In this document: positions 21,081 to 34,800 of the stretch, piece by piece
Numbering within the stretch: position 1 is the stretch's first letter
Layout: every line of letters begins with the position of its first letter
Origin: Eremophila alpestris peregrina
Lineage: Eukaryota; Chordata; Aves; Passeriformes; Alaudidae
Length of the DNA stretch: 64,000 nt
Direction of reading: 5' to 3'
Assembly (NCBI GenBank): GCA_009792885.1
Contig: WMCF01000205.1
Location: 186,001-250,000, forward strand
Notes under the pieces: generated by a model
Told to the model about the DNA's origin: nothing
What the model saw: only the letters and a program-made list of their open reading frames with translations
The model's database searches: none
Program-made: the position numbers and the translations under genes

Positions 21081-24000
21081 AAGCTTGGAAGCAGGATGAG
21101 AAACAGTGATTGTGTTGCTGTAGCTTTGAAATTTGGGAATATGTATGTTTGGGCCTATGTCTATGACTTACTTGGTTCTTTTCCCATACGTTTTCTTATG
21201 TCAGCTGAATCTTCTGTCTTTAAATTAAAGGCTCTTAAGGGTGACCTAAGTGTCACAGCTACTTGTGGCCATTTAATGCACATTCAACAAAAAAAGCTTT
21301 TCATTAAGAGTGAATGGGGAGACCTCATTCTTTTCCTCATGTGGGTCAAGGTTACATCACAGTTCTCCTGAAGTTTAAAAGTTTTAAATGGATGCAATTT
21401 CACATGGTGTTCAGAGTAAGTGGTTCTAGCGAAACTCCACTTCAGAACAGAGCAATGACTTGACAAATGTGGCATATCTTGCTCTTTTTTTAAGTCCTGC
21501 TGCTTTGAATTGCCATATTCAAGCTGCTCTGACTCCCAGCACGGTGATGATTTGAATAAGCTCGCCTTTTTGTAGTGAATTCCATCCCAGCTGATGCAGT
21601 GTCATGGAACGGAGCTGCCTGAAAAGCTGCTCTTTCTTGAACAGCAGAGGTACAAAGTGACATCATCGTCTGAGTACATCTGGGAACGCTGTGCAGGATG
21701 CTGCTGCTGCTCTGAGTGACAGGAGTGATGGGCTGGGGGCTCGTGGGGCAGCAGTGGCTGCACACGGATTCTGTTCCCAGGATTTCCCCGCAGGAAGCCG
21801 AGGCAGGAGAGGAAGGTTCCCGAGGAACAGGGACTTGTGCTCCTTCCGTGTCGCCGCGCGTCTGAGAGCGACAGCTGCAGAGGGCCCGCAAACACAAAGG
21901 AGGCCTTGTCTGGAGATGGCCACTGGTGACTGCGGGCTGCCACCGGGAACTGCAGCCAACTGCCTCCTCACTGCTGGGCCACAGCCAGCTCCTGCCCAGG
22001 GCTGCCCCGAGGGGGCTGCTGCTGCCTCCTCCAGGAAAACGTGGCCCTCTGTACCTCTGTTTTTTGCCAGCCAGGTGACTTATCTGGGGGTTGGGTTGGT
22101 TTCTAGCAGAAGAGAAAAAATCCCAAAGGACCTGTGTGTTCTCCATCCTTTAGTGATTGTTTTCCACCAGGAGCTATGTCATGGCACTGTTCCAGATCTG
22201 TTCTTTAAAACAAAAGCTATGCTCTAGTTAGTCATACTAATGCTTCCTTTACTCACCAGATTTTGGCAATAACTTGGGGTTGCAGCTCCTCTGGAGAAAA
22301 AACTGACTTGGACCTACACAGCAAAGAGAAGAACAGTTCCTTGCAGGTCTTACCTGGTGTTCTTACCAGGTAGAGCAGGTAGTGTTAGAAAAATGAGAAT
22401 TTTTTTTTTTCTCGTGGGTTAGATGCTGTATGTTTTGTATTTACCGTACAAATATATCTGAGCTCACTTCCAGGTACTCTGGAATGTAAGGTCATTGCCG
22501 CTACGCCATGGAAATGACTGGGGATTCATTCAGGCAGCTGGATTTTGTGGTGCAGAGCATGCAAGGTTGCAGGAGAGCACGTGAATGTCTTTGCAGCTGG
22601 AAGAGAACGGAGCAAGCTGACAGCTGGATGAAGTGAAGCTGTGAAGCCTCCACAGGTTACGTTAAATATGCCCCAAAGTGGTCAGCCACTGTGTCTGTCT
22701 GTCTTACCACAGTGGAATGGCCATCCAAGGGTGCTGTGATCTGCTGGAAGGGGGCTTGCTGAAGGGATTTCCAGCAATTAGGGCACTGACCTGCACATTT
22801 CAGTCCCTCAACCCCACATTTATCAGGGTGCTGTTGGAAGTGACTCCTCCACATTTGCAGAGTGACAGACTGTCAGAGCCTGTTGCAATGTGGCTCATAA
22901 AAAAGACTTCTTTTCCCTGACATTTCTGAGACCTTGTTTTGAGAAGCCAAGAGGACTCAGTGTAAAATGCTGGTGTAATTAGGCAGTAAGTGCAGCTGAC
23001 CCAGTGCCCTAATTGCACGGGTGGGTGATGGATTTGGCCGAGGCTGCCATCTGGTTCCAGCAGTGGAGGCCTTGGATGTGTAAGGTCTGGGTTGGAGGAA
23101 TAAGGGAAGTCCAGCAAGATGGAATTCCAGCTTTGCTTAGTGCCTCAAAGCTCGTGATAGGAGATGAGTTCAGGAAACAGTAATTTAGCAATAAAAACAA
23201 TGGGTAAAGTTCCCATGTCCCATGCTGGAGGAATCCATGGCCAGGGTGAGAACTTGCCCTCAGAGCTAGGGTGTTTCTCCAAAGACTGCTCCATTACACC
23301 AGTGCTGGGGTGGGTGAGGGTGTTATCCCAGAGAGGATAATGCCTAACAAATGAAAAGTACTTGCTCTTGTTTATGGTTCCATATCATAAAGACAGGTGG
23401 GAGAGGATTAGCTCCTCTGTCTGTGATAAAGCAAATCTGTTAAGAGGGATTAAAGGGGCTAGATGAAGTGTTTTAATGGACTTATATGAAGTAATAGATT
23501 TTTGTCCTGGAGGAATGTTCAGGACTCACTGATACTTCTGCATTTCTTGTTCTGCTAAAATTACCTCCAAATTCTAAGGAATCTTGATTAATTGTTGGCT
23601 TTCTTCCAGCTGGAGCATTTGTGTCAGTCATGGTGGTGCTTCAAAAAACCTGGAATAAAACTCAGTTCTGCTGCCACACAGCTGGATTTAGCAGCCTTCC
23701 ACAGCACATGGGGCTGCACAGGCCTTGTTCTGATGACCCTTCATTTGGAGGGCAGTTTGCTTTTAGGGCAGCTCTTAATAATTTGTAGTTCTTCCCTGTG
23801 GTTGTGTTTCACCCTCCTCTGACCAAGGCATGGCTTCTCCCCTTGGCATCGGTTACCCAGCCATGTGGAGCCCGTGGTAAGGAGCTTTCTGCTCACTGGG
23901 AGGATCTGCTCAAAAAACTCGTGATTTCCAGAGTGTATTTACAGCTGGGTTTATACCTGTGATGAACAGTTGCAGTGCAGTTGGTTTTCCCAGGAGCTGC

Positions 24001-24499
24001 CATTCCCACTCCTCCTGGTGAAGGTGTCCTGAGATACTGCCTCATTTACTTACCAATAAATACAAATTTGGGTAAGTTTTCCTGCAAACCACACGTGGCT
24101 TGGCTTTTTGGCTTAAGTATGTACGGGTGAGACCCTTGTCTTAATAACTTTAATTTTAGCATCAAAAAAAGAATCAGAAATTCGCCTGGATTTTTCAATA
24201 TTCCTGATACATGCCTGGGGCAGTATTATAAGAGAAAGAGCATGCTCCCAAGAGAAGTATATATTCCAAAATTAGCTTGAAAGTGTGGCAGCTCTTTATT
24301 TTGGAGCAGAGAAACATGCATTTGGTCAGCCCTTGGAGAAAGGTGTGCTGATAGCCGTGGCTCTGGCCTTGTAAGCACGCCCTGTTTGGTGAACCTTTGT
24401 GTGACGCTGGGCGCCCCGAGCTGAAAACAAACATCCTGCAGAAGGCGATGTCAGGAGGCACAAACAGCCGGCCAGAGGCTCTGCCCCCGGGGGCCGGAC

Positions 24500-24533
24500 C
24501 CCATTGTGTTTGCGCAAGAAGGAGCACAATGGG
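24500..24533. promoter_or_regulatory. Inverted SOX-type pair flanking a C/EBP palindrome
   Basis: CCCATTGTG (24500-24508) and its exact reverse complement CACAATGGG (24525-24533) are 16 bases apart. TTGCGCAA, the ideal palindromic C/EBP site, sits between them at 24510-24517. CATTGT/ACAATG is the SOX HMG-box core. The patch is embedded in a local GC-rich block (24410-24560) unlike the AT-rich surroundings, which makes a regulatory element plausible. Confidence 0.45.
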
Positions 24534-25937
24534 ACATCCTGCCTGACCCCGCAGGGTCGCTGCCAGAGTACGGGCGCGTTTATTCCATGGGATATTCCTT
24601 CTGAATGGAGCTGATGGATTTACACCAGTGAATGAGCTGGCTAGTGCTCACAAATGGTAGCATGTTCTTAGTATGTGGTATGAAGTGACTGTGAGGAGGA
24701 GCTGGAGCTCCCTAAATAGCTTGAAATTACATAACTGATTAACTACTTAATGGCTATTTTAAATGAAATCTCCTGTTTCCTGGCACATGCTTCAATTTCC
24801 AACCCACCTGAGAGTTCTTGCAGTGCTACGAGGATTCCTCTCCCACACTCCAAGCAGGAGGAAGGTGAGGATTCCCTCCAAAGCATCGTTCCTTGTCTGA
24901 TGTCAGATTTGTTGGTTTTGGATCTGTGCATTTAGTGAGTAGCACGCTTCCAGATGAAAATGAATAAATTAGTTGCCTGAAAGGAGGGGGGAAAGTGCTG
25001 GAGCTTTCTGCTAATCCAGATATTGGGAAATGGCACAGGACTTTCTTTTTATACCAAAGTCTTACCTAGATCCAGTCTCATTTACCTGGCCCCTTCTTTT
25101 TAGGGAATAATTGTCTGCTTGTTCATTTTTCTACATGGCACGCAAAGTTCTCCTGGATGAAATGTGCCATGACTGCAGGAGCACCTGTGCTGTCACTGAG
25201 GCACTTTTTGATATAATACATTTTTACATGTCCTGTATCTCATCCAATTCAAGGTGAGGATAAATCTGGTTAGGGAATACAGGATAATTGGATGTCATTT
25301 ATTTGTTTTGTTTCAGAATTCAGCTCTGGGTATGAACTTTGCCAAACTTGGCTGTAGCTGGGCTCAAATTTACTGATACTGAGGAGTATGTGAGGAAGTA
25401 CTGTTAAGAGTTGAAAATGCACCAGTTCTGCTGTGTTAAATAGCCAAAGGGTCTCTCTGGAGCAAGTGCTAGAGGCAGAAGGTGCCATTCTGGAGTCTCC
25501 ACAGAGATGTTTGTACGGGCTTTCAAACCTGGAGTTGCAGGATCTGTGTTCTTGCATCCCCACTTTCCATCCCTTGTCCTGTACTGGAGCAGGAGCACTT
25601 GCTGTGGTAGTTCCAGAGTCATCCATCACTGCTGCCAGGTGCAGATAACTCCCCTGGAGAAGTTAACCTCATCTGCTTTCCTGACAGTTCTAACACACTG
25701 GGGTTGGGACTTTACCTCTTCAGGTGGCAAAAACTGCCAAGTATCTCAGAGCATTTTGCACTTGCACTTAAATTCTTTTAAATTAACTGTTCCCGATAAA
25801 AGAGCCCTGAAGGAAACACTTCTCTTTGGCTGCTGTGAAAACTGGGGCTGGGGGCCTGTGTGGGGCCAGGCTGGGAGGCACTGGCACAACCAGGAGCCTC
25901 TGACCAGCAGTGTTTAATTACTGAGTCATTCTGTGCA

Positions 25938-25990
25938 GAGGGAGGGAGGGATGGATGGATGGATGGCAGGGAGGGAGAGAAGGAGGGAAA
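25938..25990. repeat. Purine-rich (GGGA)/(GGAT)n simple repeat
   Basis: A run of 'gagggagggaggga' then four 'tgga/ggat' units then 'gggagggagagaaggaggga' forms a short imperfect tetranucleotide microsatellite. Confidence 0.85.
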
Positions 25991-26640
25991 AAACCCATCC
26001 TGCTGGAAACTGTAGCACTTTCTGGAGAATATTTAAAACATGCCATAGATGGGGGGCCGTAGTGGGTTAGAAGGATTGTTTATATTCTAGGGGGAAAATA
26101 CATAATCCCAAGATACGGACCAATGTGAAATGTTCTTGGTACAGCACACTGTACAGTATGATCCACCTGTAATGAACAGTTTCACATTTATTTGTTTTTT
26201 GGGGTTTCTTTTTCCATGCTGGTGTCTGGGTGTCAGCGTTTGGATATGTGGGAAACGAGGTAAGAGCCTAAATAATACATGTTACTTGCGGGGCTGGAAA
26301 CTGGAGCCATATCCTATGGCCTTCTAATTAAAACTCTTTATTTCCACAGATTTATTCTGTGGGCCTTACTAAATAGATCAGCCTTGGGTTTCTAATGGTG
26401 ACTACTTGAGGAGGAATGTCGCCTTTGTTCCCCTGAATGGTGGGGAGCAGATTACCGGGCTGCCAATTTCCTGCTGCCTTTCAGAGCTGCAATTTGAGCC
26501 CTATTTGCTCCTGGCTCTTGCACAATTGGAAACAATGGGTGGCTTCTTTCAGGTTTCACTTCAGAGCTCTTAGAAACCGGGGAAGTGGCAAAAGCCCTAC
26601 TTTACAGGTAATTAACAATAGATAATGTTTGCTCTGCGTT

Positions 26641-26688
26641 CCCCCCCTTTTTTTTTTTTTTTCTTTTTTTTTTCTTTTTTCTTTTTTA
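26641..26688. repeat. C/T homopolymer-like tract
   Basis: C7 is followed by interrupted T runs totalling almost 50 pyrimidines. Low-complexity sequence; it also explains a Lys-rich spurious frame on the minus strand. Confidence 0.9.
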
Positions 26689-29600
26689 AGAGCTGATAAA
26701 GGTAGAAGCACACACCGAGCTTCCAGTACAGAACCCGCACGGGCATTCTGTGGATGCAGTCCTGGCCACAACCCCAGCGAGGTGATGGTGTGGGACAAAC
26801 CTGCAAGCAAAGGCAGGGAAAGCCACTGCAGAGGAGCTGCTGGGCTGCCAGCAGTGCTGAGGGCCCTGTTCCAACCAGCCCAGAGTGTGTGAGTGTTTGC
26901 TGGTGTGAACCTGCTCTTTGATTTAGGGCCCCTTTTTATTGTAGCCTCTATCTCCTTTATTAGGTGCACTCTTCTCATACCTTGTTGACGTTTACATAGG
27001 ATAGTTAAATGTTTTCTTGGGGATATTCCATTCTAGGAAACCACCTGTCCTGTAAAGTTTATCTTAAATACAGAAGCTTGTTTTACCACATAAAGATAGA
27101 AGTGGCTGTTGTTTAATCTTATCTTACTAATGAAGGGCTGTGAATGCCTACGAAGAAGATACAAATGTTGCAATGTTACTAAAATTTATCAAAATCTGGT
27201 TTGGAGCAGATGGACACTGTCTAAGTTGGGAGGCTCGTACCTCTCTCTCTGTGTAAGAGGTGCTCTCCTTCCTTACCTCCCTGCCTGAAGACACATCACT
27301 GTAGATGGTTGCTGGAACTGCAGATGTGGATGCAGGGCTATGAACCAAAAATGGGATGTATCCAGCAGCTCCTGAGGAAATTGAGTCCCTGCGCTCCATC
27401 CATGTGTTGCATTTGAACATGTAACCAAAGTATTAAAAAATAAATGAAAACAAGAAGCAGTTCTGCATTTCATGCCCGTGTTTCTGAGTTCCCCATGGGG
27501 ATTGCAGAATTTCATTAGCTTTAACTGTGAGCATGACTTGTGCTTCTTGTTCTCACCATCTGCAAGGCTTGGACTCAGTATACTACTTGTTTCTCCTCCT
27601 TCCTGTTGTAGCTGCCCCTCTTACTACTATGACTTCAGTGATATCTTTTAAGCTGTAAATCTTACTATAAAAACTATCCCAGAAGGAGAGAAGGATTGCA
27701 GACTTGCAACATTTTGGATGTATCTCTGCTCCAGAGTGGGAGCAGATGGAAGGATCCCCATGCCCTCTGCTGCTCATCTTCACTGAAAAAGAGGAGGAAG
27801 AGATTCTGAGCAGAGGCTTGGAGCCAAAGTGCAAAACTGCCTCACTGGTAGGTTTGTTAGGGGATTCTGATTATTTCCCTCTTTCTCCAGTTCCTTGCTG
27901 ATAATTTAGGAAGACAGAGGAGATCTGAATAAACAAGGTACGTGGCCATCACCTTTCCTACCTGTGAGTCTGCATCAGTGCTTCCCTGAGATGCCAGCAC
28001 AAAGGGGTTTTCTGGCTCTTCTGTGCTTATGTGAAAATGCCTCCTGTGACAGGAGCTATATGATGGATAATCCTTCCCTCCTCCTGGGTTCTGTGGGCAC
28101 AGAGACACGTGGGGATATTTGCACGTGCACCCAGTGTACTCCAAAGGCTTTCCTCTCCTGCCTCTAAGGGCTCCCAGGTGCCCTTGGGCAGACTGGTGTT
28201 TGTGTCAGCCCCGCTCCTACGTGATGTTCTGATGTTCTGCTGCACAAAATGATGCCTCCCTCACGCTTTTCAGAGGATGTAAATTTGCCAGAACAAATGT
28301 TGGGGAGAGGAACGCCTGACAATTCTGTGCTGATTTTACATAACCTTCCCAAAGCCCTTCCTGCAGTGCCTCCCAGATAAGGAGGTGGTGTGCCAGGAAA
28401 GGAGAATGGTTATGATGACCTCATCCCATCTCCCCGTTTCATACAAGGGACTTTTTGATGGGTTACGAGACATGACATCAGAGTTCTGGGTTTTGTGCCT
28501 GCAGCCATGGGGGGAAGCATCCCACAGAGCAAACCCACTGCCTGGGCAGGAAGGGCAGCAGTGACACAGGGACAGCGTGAGTGACAACAGCCACAGAGCA
28601 ACAGAGGAGCTATACAAGGTGGTACAGTATTACACCAGAGTCAGAATGGAAAATGCTTCCTAAAATTCCCTACATCCTTCTTCTGCCATCAGCGCTCACA
28701 ACAGGACTGCCACAGGCTATGGCCAGGGCTGGAGGCTAAAGGCTGGCAGGCTCAGCCAAACCTGGAGTTAAGCACTTCCCCTAGGGAAGGAGCCAGATCT
28801 CACCTGGATCCAGCTGTGAAGGGAATCCTTTGAGTGGAGGTGGCTCAGTCTCCGTTGCCCTCCTGTGCTGGAAATGCAGGGATGGCCTGTACAGCCAGAC
28901 CGCAGATGGGATTTCTAGTCTAAGTAGTCTCAGCTGCAAGTTTCTGCTGAAGTCTCAGCTCAGCCCAGCCATGCAGAGGAGATGCCTGGCAAAGGAGAAC
29001 AGCTGAAAGCACTGAGTCGTCATCTGCATCATTTCCTTAACAAAAGGACTCAGTGCTGACAGGTAGTCCAGAGCCCGGGGGTTATATTCTTATCTCGATT
29101 TAGGCAGGAAACCTTTTGATTTACAACTGGATGTAAGGAATAGCGAGTGCTTGCCTCATCTGCACAGTAGATTACTGGCACATATTTCCCTTAGGTTACA
29201 AACCTAAAGGATCCCACACCAGCAAGGTGTGGCAGTGTGTATTGCTGGCTAAGCCAGGTAGGATGCTGAGAACACGGCAGAGCAATGCTCCAGAGTCTGC
29301 TAATTCAGGGTAAAATGAAAATAACCTGCCTGGGGAGCTCTGAGCAACTCAGCTGGTGGCAAACTCCCTTCTGCCCCTTGAGAGCACCTGGGAGGCTCCA
29401 CAGAATTAGAAGGCCCAAATGCCCACAGCTGAGGACACTCAGGTGTCTTCTATAACCCAGGTTATATAAAGGGGTATTAAGGAGCCCTGCTCTTCTTGGG
29501 CCAGGTCACCGAATGGTCTTCATCTCCTGCAGGCTTTGCCCTAAGACCTGCAGCCTTAAACCCATGGGTTTATAACAGGAGAGCTGTGCTGTTCTGCGTC

Positions 29601-30682
29601 CTTTCTGGAGCCCCACTGGATTGGGTGAGTCTGTGCTAAGGATATAAGCTAAAATTAGCCTATGATCTGTGATCAAGCTACAGGGGCTTGGGATGAGAAT
29701 TACAGAGTCTGCTCCCAGCAAAATGCTGGATTTGAGTCAGCCAGAGAGACCAAAGAGAGGTTCTTACCAACTTAGTCTTTGTCGGGTGCCTAACTAGAGC
29801 TGAGCCTCCTGCAAGGGCAGGGGCTTTGACTGCCTTTTGTGATACAAATGGGGCATGTTTAAAGCCCTGTTTGTGGCTGGGAGTGGGAAGCTGTTTGTTT
29901 GAGGGTATTAACTGTCTGATAGCATGCCTGGCCCTCATCGAGGTGGCCCTAGGAGTAAGGAAGCTTGGAAATGCCACTTGCAATTACAACCTGTATTTTA
30001 AAGTGCAGTTCTGCTGCTTGTTCACGCTGAGAAGGGTTTCCTATCTTTCGGAGTCTTTTGGTTGCTGGGCTACACTTAATAGGATGAGATTTTTTTTTTT
30101 TACCCCCTTTCCCTCTTGAACCACAAAGCTGCCAAGCTATCCAAGAAAGAGGCTTGTAATTAATGCTAAGTGGAGTGGAAAGCAGGGTGGCTGCTCAGTG
30201 TAGGGCACGCTCTGCCCCCACAGAATGCCAGTGGAGCTCTAAAACAACTGTGAGTCTCTAGGTTTTTAATCGTGGTACGTGGGAGTAGGAGCTGCCCCCG
30301 CTGCAGTGAAGCTCCTTGACTCCGTCGTGGCTGGAATGTGAATATTGCACTGCTGGGCCATGGAAGAGTCCCTTTGGGTGGGTTTCTCTTTTGGCGCACT
30401 CCAGAAAAGGCTGGGTTTGCTTCTCTTTGAAAGCTTTGTCTAAGTTCCTGCAGGTTGTGACCTTGCAGTTTGGGGCTGTGATCTTCCCAGTGATAAGCTC
30501 ATCATCTCGCCCTGGCCTGTACCTAAAGGGTCTGTTCAGGGACACATTTTCTCAGCCATCCCCTCCTCCTTGCATACAGCCTTGTTGTTCCAGTAAGTGG
30601 TTTCACTTTCTGAAGCGTTGAAAGTGACTGTTAAAGCAGCAGCTGCCTTAACCTGAGGATCACCTGCTTTACATTTGGGATT

Positions 30683-30693
30683 CCCCCCCCCCC
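30683..30693. repeat. C11 homopolymer
   Basis: Eleven consecutive C bases in otherwise single-copy sequence. A simple homopolymer whose exact length may be a sequencing artefact. Confidence 0.85.
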
Positions 30694-32535
30694 TTCCAGT
30701 CGTTTTCCCACTGGGTTTGATGAGCAAGTGGAATGCAGTTTCCATGTCTGCTACAGGGGTTATGGACCTCACCCTGGGCACTCATAGGGCAAGGCTTTTT
30801 GCTCAGCTCTTGGAGAGACAGGGAATGTGGTGGGCAAGTCCTTTGCCTGTGCTTTTCCAGCCACTTCTGTGTGTCTAAAAATCTCACAAGAAACCCTTAG
30901 CTAAGAAAAACTGAGAATAGATCAGTAGTGAGTGGAAAAAGAAAATAACCACAAAAAAATGTGAGGAACAGGAGTGACATTGGGTTTCTTTTAACCCACT
31001 TTATAGTAGGTCCATTTCAACTCCGTGGTTTTCCTTTTTGGCTTTGTATCTCCAAACTGCATCCTGCATTTCTGTGTCTGTTTGGTGTGACTATAGTAGA
31101 AACTCTGCTGTCTTTGCACTGCCTCAGCTTGCAGAGCTGTAGAGAATAAATACCAGAGCTCTTGGCTTGGCCATTTGGTCACCTTGCTGTGGGTAGTGGG
31201 TCTTTTTTTCATTCTCTAACAAATAGGCTGTGGCAGAAGACCTGCTGTGTAGGTTCTCAATTTAAACATTGGTTTTGTGGGATTTTTTTTTTTTTTGTGC
31301 TGGTTTGGTTGGGGTTTTTTTTTCCTTTTAAAACAAAGCCCCTTAATTGTCAAGCTGTGCCCGACTTACTCAGAATTCCTGAGTTTTGCGTTCATTTTGA
31401 AGGTGGTGGTACAGAAAGCCGAGGTGTGGAATGTTTTTCTCCTCCAACGTCTTCCTGGCTCTCCCCCCAAGCCGTATGTCGGTGTTTCCCAGCTGCCCGG
31501 GTTTCTCATGCAGATGAGCCCTGCAAAACGGTTTCCTCCCGCACCCTGTTAGGACAAAGGCTCAGTTGTTGTTTTCTGTTGATAAACTGGACATTTAACT
31601 GCTTCGTTTCCCCCCTACTACAGCAGAATTAGTCGGGGGCTATTTGCTCAGGCCCCAATCCCTGGGATTGCCGGGACAATCGCTCAAGAGGTTCCGATTT
31701 AGAAACCAATGAATGTCAAGCTGAGCCTCTGAACTGAACTTTCTTTGAGATGAGCCAGAGTGACCTGCAGGGAGCTCTAAAGAAGAGTGCAATGACCCCC
31801 CCCTCCCCTTCCCTTCCCGAAAGGAAAAATATTTCCCAGACCACTGGGAACCCTCCTGACTTCCTCTCCTGTGAATTCTGGATTAGTGTGATTTGCATGC
31901 TTAAAGTTAATTCACTGCTGAGCGGAGGAGGTGTCTGGGCGCTTGAATAGAGTCAGCTCCTCGCCGCCGAGTGCCAAAGGGCTCCGGTGCGAGCCGCGGA
32001 GCGAGGGAAAGTGAGGACATGGGGGGACAACTGCGGGGGGGGAGGAGGGACTGTACCATTTGTACCCAAGTGTTTGCAATTCTGCCCTCCCACAGGCCAT
32101 GGCAACTGGACTGAATGTAATCTGGCCCTTTTCTTTCCTTGCTTTCATTCAAGTGAGGCCATATAACAAATGGGGAGAGAGAGGAAAGGGGGAAATGCAT
32201 GGAGTATACATAATAAAGGTGATGCTGCTGGAAATGCCGCTTGCTGCTTAAAAATGCAAGCAAAACTCGGTGCACTGGGTGGGTTGGGAATTTGAGTCTG
32301 CTGGGTCCCCGAGAGGCATCTTCTGAAGCCATCCTTAAAAACACAACAGAAAAAGCCCTGTCTGGTCATCCACTGGCCTCTCTCCATGATAAGAGCCATC
32401 TCTCATGACCAAATTAAAACGTGGGCTCCATCTTGCACTTGATAAGAAGTGTCCATCTGCCCGTTAGCAGAGTTCCCGTTTCCAATTTTTTTTGGTGCCT
32501 GGGAAGGCTGCTTTAAAATTGATGAGGGACAGAAA

Positions 32536-32565
32536 GAAAAAAAAAAAAAAGAAGAAGAAAAGTTT
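32536..32565. repeat. A-rich tract with GAA units
   Basis: A run of about 14 A bases is followed by 'gaagaagaaaa'. Low-complexity, no transposon attached that I can recognise. Confidence 0.85.
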
Positions 32566-32919
32566 GAATCATTGCACAGAGTCACTGGCCCCGCTGAGGG
32601 GGCTTTCTCTCTCCTCTGAAGAACAGACCACGCACAAAGCCAGATGGTTCCCGTCTGCTGGCTTTATTCAATGCACTTCCTCCCACAGACGGGAGCCCTT
32701 TTGCCCTCCTTCCACCCCCCTCTTTCAAGCATCCACCACTGGGCCTTTCTGTTCTGCGGCTGGAAATAATCTTTTATTGCCCAGTTGTTCGGAAGTGACC
32801 TTTTGCCCTTGATTAGATAGCACCAGGCTCTATCGCCGGATTGCTTTTGAGCTGGCAGTTGCTTTTTTGTGTCCGCTGATCCGGTGTCAGGGAGAACAAT
32901 GCAAGGCTTTGCAGAATTT

Positions 32920-33190
32920 TAGTCGGGCTCAGGCTCCGTGTGGGATGGCGGGGGCAGGGAGGAGCGGCGCTGGATAAAGCGGCCTCGCGGACCATGATTA
33001 ATTATATGAAAACATTTCCTTTAATAAACTGGAAAACAAATCGTGTTTTGGTTTGGGTTTTGGATTCATCTCGTGCACCGATGCGAACCGCTGCGCGCTC
33101 CTTTCCAAGCCCTCGCGTCCTCGTCGGAGGCAAAGGGGCAAAACTGCTCCTTGTTCCTCTCCTGCGGGGGTTTTGTGCCTGGCTGCTCCG
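32920..33190. promoter_or_regulatory. Small CpG islet
   Basis: Two CpG-dense blocks ('ggcgggggcagggaggagcggcgctgg..gcggcctcgcgg' at about 32946-32990 and a denser one at about 33068-33130 with roughly ten CpGs in 65 bases) flank an AT-rich homeodomain-like stretch ('atgattaattatatg'). No open frame with coding character accompanies it. This resembles CpG islets seen at developmental enhancers or non-coding transcript starts. Confidence 0.4.
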
Positions 33191-33907
33191 GCAGGTGAGC
33201 TGAGACCTGCCCCAAAAGCCTCCAGCTGCTGTCGAGCTCAGGGTTTTACTCAAGGGGTGGTGATTGGAGCAGTTATTTCAGGGAGAGGCTCTGGAGGAAA
33301 TAACTGATCCTTCTCCAAAAAGATAGCTTTAGAAAGGGGAACCTTAGCAGCTACCTGTAGACAAAAAAGTCAGTACTTAAGGAAAGTTGTGGAAAAGAAA
33401 ATTCTTTCTTGAGAAGTTTTAATCCCAAAACCTAGAACTGAGTGTGCATTGCACCTCACTTGGCATATAGATTATGTGCACCTGTATTATTTTCTATAAA
33501 ATACACGGTATTTAGGGGGTGCAAATCTCTTTCCTAAATAAACGGACCTTGAGCTTTAGCCTAAAAGCAAATCAAACAAAGCCCAAACTTGTCTTTCCCC
33601 TCCCCATCCAGCTTGATCTGGACTGACTTAGAAATAGCAGGAGAGAAGCTGGTGGTCTGTGTGTTATTCAGTAATTTTGAAGCTAAAATCAAGAAAGCTT
33701 TTTTGGTATTTTTGGAGGTAGGCTTCCAGGGTTCAAGACAGCTGAGTCTTAGGTAGTCTGGCAAAATAAAAAATTAATTAAAAAAAAAAAAAGTTAGTAC
33801 AGTACAGTTAGTTTCCAGTCCTGTAGAAGTTAAAGGAGAAAGATTCTTGTTCTGCAAGGGTTTTATTCTTTGTGTTTGGGTCTGGTGGGGCTTTTTGTCT
33901 GCTTTTC

Positions 33908-33947
33908 TTTTTTTTTTCTTTTTTTTTTTTTTTTTTTNNNNNNNNNN

Positions 33948-33980
<33 letters not shown>
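33908..33980. repeat. Poly-T tract containing an assembly gap
   Basis: T-rich run on both sides of ten N bases. Probably one homopolymer that could not be assembled, so its true length is unknown. Confidence 0.95.
33938..33947. other. Assembly gap (10 N)
   Basis: Ten consecutive N bases within poly-T. Coordinates downstream may be offset from the real chromosome by the unknown missing length. Confidence 1.
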
Positions 33981-33982
<2 letters not shown>

Positions 33983-34739
33983 AACCCTGATTGGATTCTG
34001 TCACTACCCAATTTTGGAGGAATTTTCTCCAGGGAATAATTTGTTGGTTACCACAATCCTTTTGTTACTGCTGTGCACTACACTGCTTCCTTGAATAGTA
34101 ACCTTTAAAAAAAAAATCTGCATCAGCTCTCTTGGCCTCACTGATTCATCAGCAGCTTTTAATTGTGTCAAGGGCCTCCCTTCATCTGGTGAATCACACG
34201 GATGTCTGCGGTGTGCATTGGACACGTTCCGTGTCACGAAGGCAGCCTGGCAGCTCTGTTCCTGCCTGTCTGGGCTCCAGCTGCTGGAATCCTGGGCCCA
34301 CTGAGGAATGGTGTCCAGCCAAGGTGCCACCACAGCAGGGACCTCCACCTGGGCTCTCCTGGCTGTTAGTTTTACCACTGTTAGATGGCACAGGACTTCT
34401 CTGTGAGGAAGAGTTTGCTTGTGATTCTTAATTAATTCCATGCATTTTTTCCCTCATGCCCCTCTTTTATCCATTGAAGTGTTATCTTTGGACAGTAAGA
34501 AACACCAAATTATCTGTATAGATTCAGCTGCACTGCTTGGAAGATTTGTCAGGTGATGACTTGAGGGCACCTGAGAGGCAGAGGTTGTATCACCTGTAGC
34601 TCTCCAAGCTACAAGAACTCTTCAATTAACAAAGGCTGTGTTAATTGAACCCATATGTGTCCCCATATCTGTTGGCTGTAATCACAGCAATGACTGCTGC
34701 TCTGTCTTCTGTTATTGATGTGATAAGCAAATTCCATCT

Positions 34740-34800
34740 TAGAATATTTTAGGTTGGGAGGAACCTTGAAGCAGTAGCTCCAGCCTAATTTGCTTTTATA
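34740..34800 (-). mobile_element. CR1-like 3'-end fragment, reverse orientation
   Basis: 'agaatattttaggttgggaggaaccttgaagcagtagctccagcc' resembles the reverse complement of the CR1 3' end (taggttggaagggacctt...). More diverged than the other CR1 pieces here and lacking a clear tail. Confidence 0.55.
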
